From Azospirillum agricola (GTDB lineage Bacteria; Pseudomonadota; Alphaproteobacteria; Azospirillales; Azospirillaceae), in contig NZ_JAGINM010000012.1 of the NCBI RefSeq assembly GCF_017876095.1, forward strand, positions 62,001-126,000: a stretch of 64,000 nt of DNA. The letters run 5' to 3'. This document shows, piece after piece, positions 62,484-64,000 of the stretch. Position numbers and translations under genes: made by a program. Numbering within the stretch: position 1 is the first letter of the stretch; every line of letters starts with the position of its first letter. The notes beneath the pieces are model-generated. The model saw only the letters and a list, made by a program, of their open reading frames with translations. It did no database searches and was not told the origin of the DNA.

Positions 62484-63776
62484 ATGACCCAGAACCGCGC
62501 CCTCACCCGCCTCGACCAGACGCAACTCGACAACGCGGTGCGGCGCCACGAGATGTTCCGCAACGCGCGGATCGGCGGCGCCCGCGCCAGCCTGTCCTTC
62601 TGCGACCTGTCGGGGCTGGATCTGTCGGGGCGCGATCTGGCCCACGCCGACCTTGTCGGGGCCAGCCTGCGCGGAGCCGACCTGTCGGGGACCCGGCTCG
62701 ACTGCGCCGCGCTGTTCGCCGCCGATCTGCGGCAGGCCAATCTGGAGCGCGCCAGCCTGATCAAGACCGACCTGCGCGGCGCCTGTCTGCGCGGGGCGAT
62801 CCTGATCGGCGCCAACCTGTTCGAGGCGGACCTGCGCGACGGCTCCCTGGCGGAAAAGGACCGCTCCGGCCATCTGCGCATGGTGCAGATCGACACGAAT
62901 CCGGCCGAGGCGAACGGCGCCGACCTGTCGGGCGCCAACCTGACCAACGCCCGCCTGTCCGGCGCCGTGGCGATCCACACCGACTTCTCCGACGCGGTGA
63001 TGCGCGGCTGCAAGATGGTGCGGGCGACCATGCGCGGCGCGAACTTCGCCGGCTCCAACATGGAGGGGGCCGATCTGTCGGGGGCGGATCTGCGTGGCGC
63101 CTGCCTGCGCGGCGCGGTGCTGACCGGCGCCACCATGACCATGACCGAACTGGCCGACGCCGACATGGAGGATGTCCTGACCGACAGGCCGGTCGGCCGG
63201 GTGGTGGCGGAGCTGGGCCGCGGCCTCGACGAGCTGCTGGCCGACCACATGGCCTGGGTGGGATCGGGCGGGGCGCAGGGAACGCCGCTCGATCTGTCCG
63301 GCTTCGACCTGCGCCACGCGCCGTCGCTGGCCCATGCCTGCCTGACCATGCTGCGGGCGGTGGGGGCGACGCTCTACGGGCTCGACCTGACGGGCGTGCA
63401 GTTGCAGGCGGCGGTGCTGGAGAGCGCCGACCTGCGTGGGGCCATCCTGGCCGAGGGCGACCTGCGCGGGATCAACCTGAAGCGCGCCAAGCTGAACAAC
63501 ACCGACCTGCGACGGGTCAACCTGCGCCCGCTGGTGTTCGACGAGCATCGGTCGCGCCCGGCCGACCTGTCGGGGGCCCGGCTGCGCTACGCCGATTTCA
63601 GCGGATCCAGCCTGCGCGGCGCCAACCTGTCGGGGGCCGACCTGTCCTTCGCCAACCTGATGGGCTGCGACTTGGCGAAAGCCGACTTCAGCGCCGCCAA
63701 GCTGTTCGGGGCCAGACTGGAACGCCGCGCCCTGACCGACGTCGTCCTCGACGGCGTCGCCGGGTTGAAGCTGTAG
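62484..63776 (+). CDS. Pentapeptide repeat protein
   Basis: A 430-residue protein starting at MTQNRALTRLDQTQLDNAV. Two long blocks of A(D/N)LxX pentapeptides are seen, about residues 40-220 (DLSGLDLSGRDLAHADLVG) and about 305-425 (DLRGAILAEGDLRGINLKRA), separated by about 85 residues of non-repeat sequence (GRVVAELGRGLDELLADHMAW) that may be helical. Each block would form a right-handed quadrilateral beta-helix. Some family members mimic DNA and protect gyrase, others are scaffold or adhesion proteins. No signal peptide or membrane helix is visible. The role is unknown. Confidence 0.85.
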   Translation: MTQNRALTRLDQTQLDNAVRRHEMFRNARIGGARASLSFCDLSGLDLSGRDLAHADLVGASLRGADLSGTRLDCAALFAADLRQANLERASLIKTDLRGACLRGAILIGANLFEADLRDGSLAEKDRSGHLRMVQIDTNPAEANGADLSGANLTNARLSGAVAIHTDFSDAVMRGCKMVRATMRGANFAGSNMEGADLSGADLRGACLRGAVLTGATMTMTELADADMEDVLTDRPVGRVVAELGRGLDELLADHMAWVGSGGAQGTPLDLSGFDLRHAPSLAHACLTMLRAVGATLYGLDLTGVQLQAAVLESADLRGAILAEGDLRGINLKRAKLNNTDLRRVNLRPLVFDEHRSRPADLSGARLRYADFSGSSLRGANLSGADLSFANLMGCDLAKADFSAAKLFGARLERRALTDVVLDGVAGLKL

Positions 63777-63794
63777 GGGCTTGGCGGCGGTTCG

Positions 63795-63813
63795 GGGCGG
63801 GCACCGCCCGCCC
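63795..63813. terminator. GC-rich hairpin between convergent genes
   Basis: GGGCGGGC (63795-63802) and GCCCGCCC (63806-63813) form a perfect 8-bp stem with a 3-base loop. It lies 18 bp after the pentapeptide-repeat stop and 3 bp past the convergent gene's stop, a natural terminator position, although no T-run follows. Confidence 0.5.
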
Positions 63814-63816
63814 GCC

Positions 63817-64000
63817 TCACGCCTTGGCGCGCGCGACCCTCTTGGTCAGCCGCCGCAAGTCCAGCGCCGCCCGGTCGGCGATGCGCTGGGCCTCGACCAG
63901 GATCTCCGCCAGATCGCCGACCTCGGGCGCGACGTCTCCCGCCGCGTCGGACAGCGCGTCCAGTTCCTTGGCCGCCTTCTCGATCAAACCGGTCACCACG
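63817..64000 (-). CDS. C-terminal part of an unknown helical protein (runs off the window)
   Basis: A minus-strand open frame continues to the right edge; only its last 60 or so codons are inside. The visible part is helical and charged (LIEKAAKELDALSDAAGD, then AEILVEAQRIADRAALDLRRLTKRVARAKA), ending in a basic tail. A GTG at 63999 could be read as a start but is more likely internal. The composition resembles coiled-coil or phasin-like proteins, without evidence for either. Confidence 0.45.
   Translation of the reverse strand, partial: VVTGLIEKAAKELDALSDAAGDVAPEVGDLAEILVEAQRIADRAALDLRRLTKRVARAKA

Overview
The window is high-GC, densely coded DNA of an alphaproteobacterium, most consistent with Azospirillum or a close Rhodospirillales relative. 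This is inferred from the cd1-type denitrification genes, a DctB/DctD pair, candidate promoters of the alphaproteobacterial EcfG stress sigma-factor type and codon usage. No rRNA, tRNA, CRISPR array or intact insertion sequence was found.

Layout. 1-900: tail of an unidentified gene and broken remnants, one being the C-terminal third of a flavin-dependent monooxygenase. 1052-7215: a taurine/nitrate/sulfonate-type ABC importer, convergent with a dctBD two-component pair; the importer has a near-consensus sigma-54 promoter preceded by two tandem palindromes of the DctD-site type, so the regulators probably control it. 7428-12841: a LysR regulator divergent from a flavodoxin-fold reductase, then a three-gene phosphorelay (CHASE3 kinase, receiver, receiver-HisKA_2 kinase). 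13453-17466: a giant secreted GH5 glycosidase with RTX repeats and a Calx-beta domain, behind an AT-rich leader full of repeats. 17659-33914: a stress-flavoured region (photoproduct-lyase-like radical SAM protein, DUF4142, SDR, hemerythrin, three small disordered proteins, a full-length Mfd, a DUF892 ferritin-like protein) that also holds a five-gene operon joining a three-subunit FAD/cytochrome dehydrogenase to an EmrAB efflux pump. Strict GGAAC-N16-CGTT promoters precede the SDR, the dehydrogenase-efflux operon and gpmA (56422), with a near-match before the hemerythrin gene.

34618-42965: an unusual locus with a Hint-domain protein, a LodA-like quinoprotein oxidase, its LodB-like flavoprotein, a VioB/RebD-type ferritin-like protein and a divergent di-heme cytochrome. 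This is the best candidate for an undescribed system: an amino-acid or amine oxidase with a peptide-derived quinone cofactor, plus partners that could mature it or use its imine product.

43020-55632: a nearly complete nirS denitrification cluster. One strand carries nirS, a NirT-like multiheme fusion, a cupredoxin, nirE, C, F, D, L, G, H and N; the other carries two Crp/Fnr regulators and nirJ. The divergent nirS/regulator promoter has two TTGAC-N4-GTCAA anaeroboxes. The genes would make cytochrome cd1 nitrite reductase, synthesise its d1 heme and supply electrons under low oxygen with nitrogen oxides.

55676-64000: gpmA, a RepL-like winged-helix gene with a small unknown gene, glgX, a hybrid sensor kinase, a pentapeptide-repeat protein and the tail of an unknown gene.

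Family names come from recognising motifs and overall sequence by eye; no database search was run.
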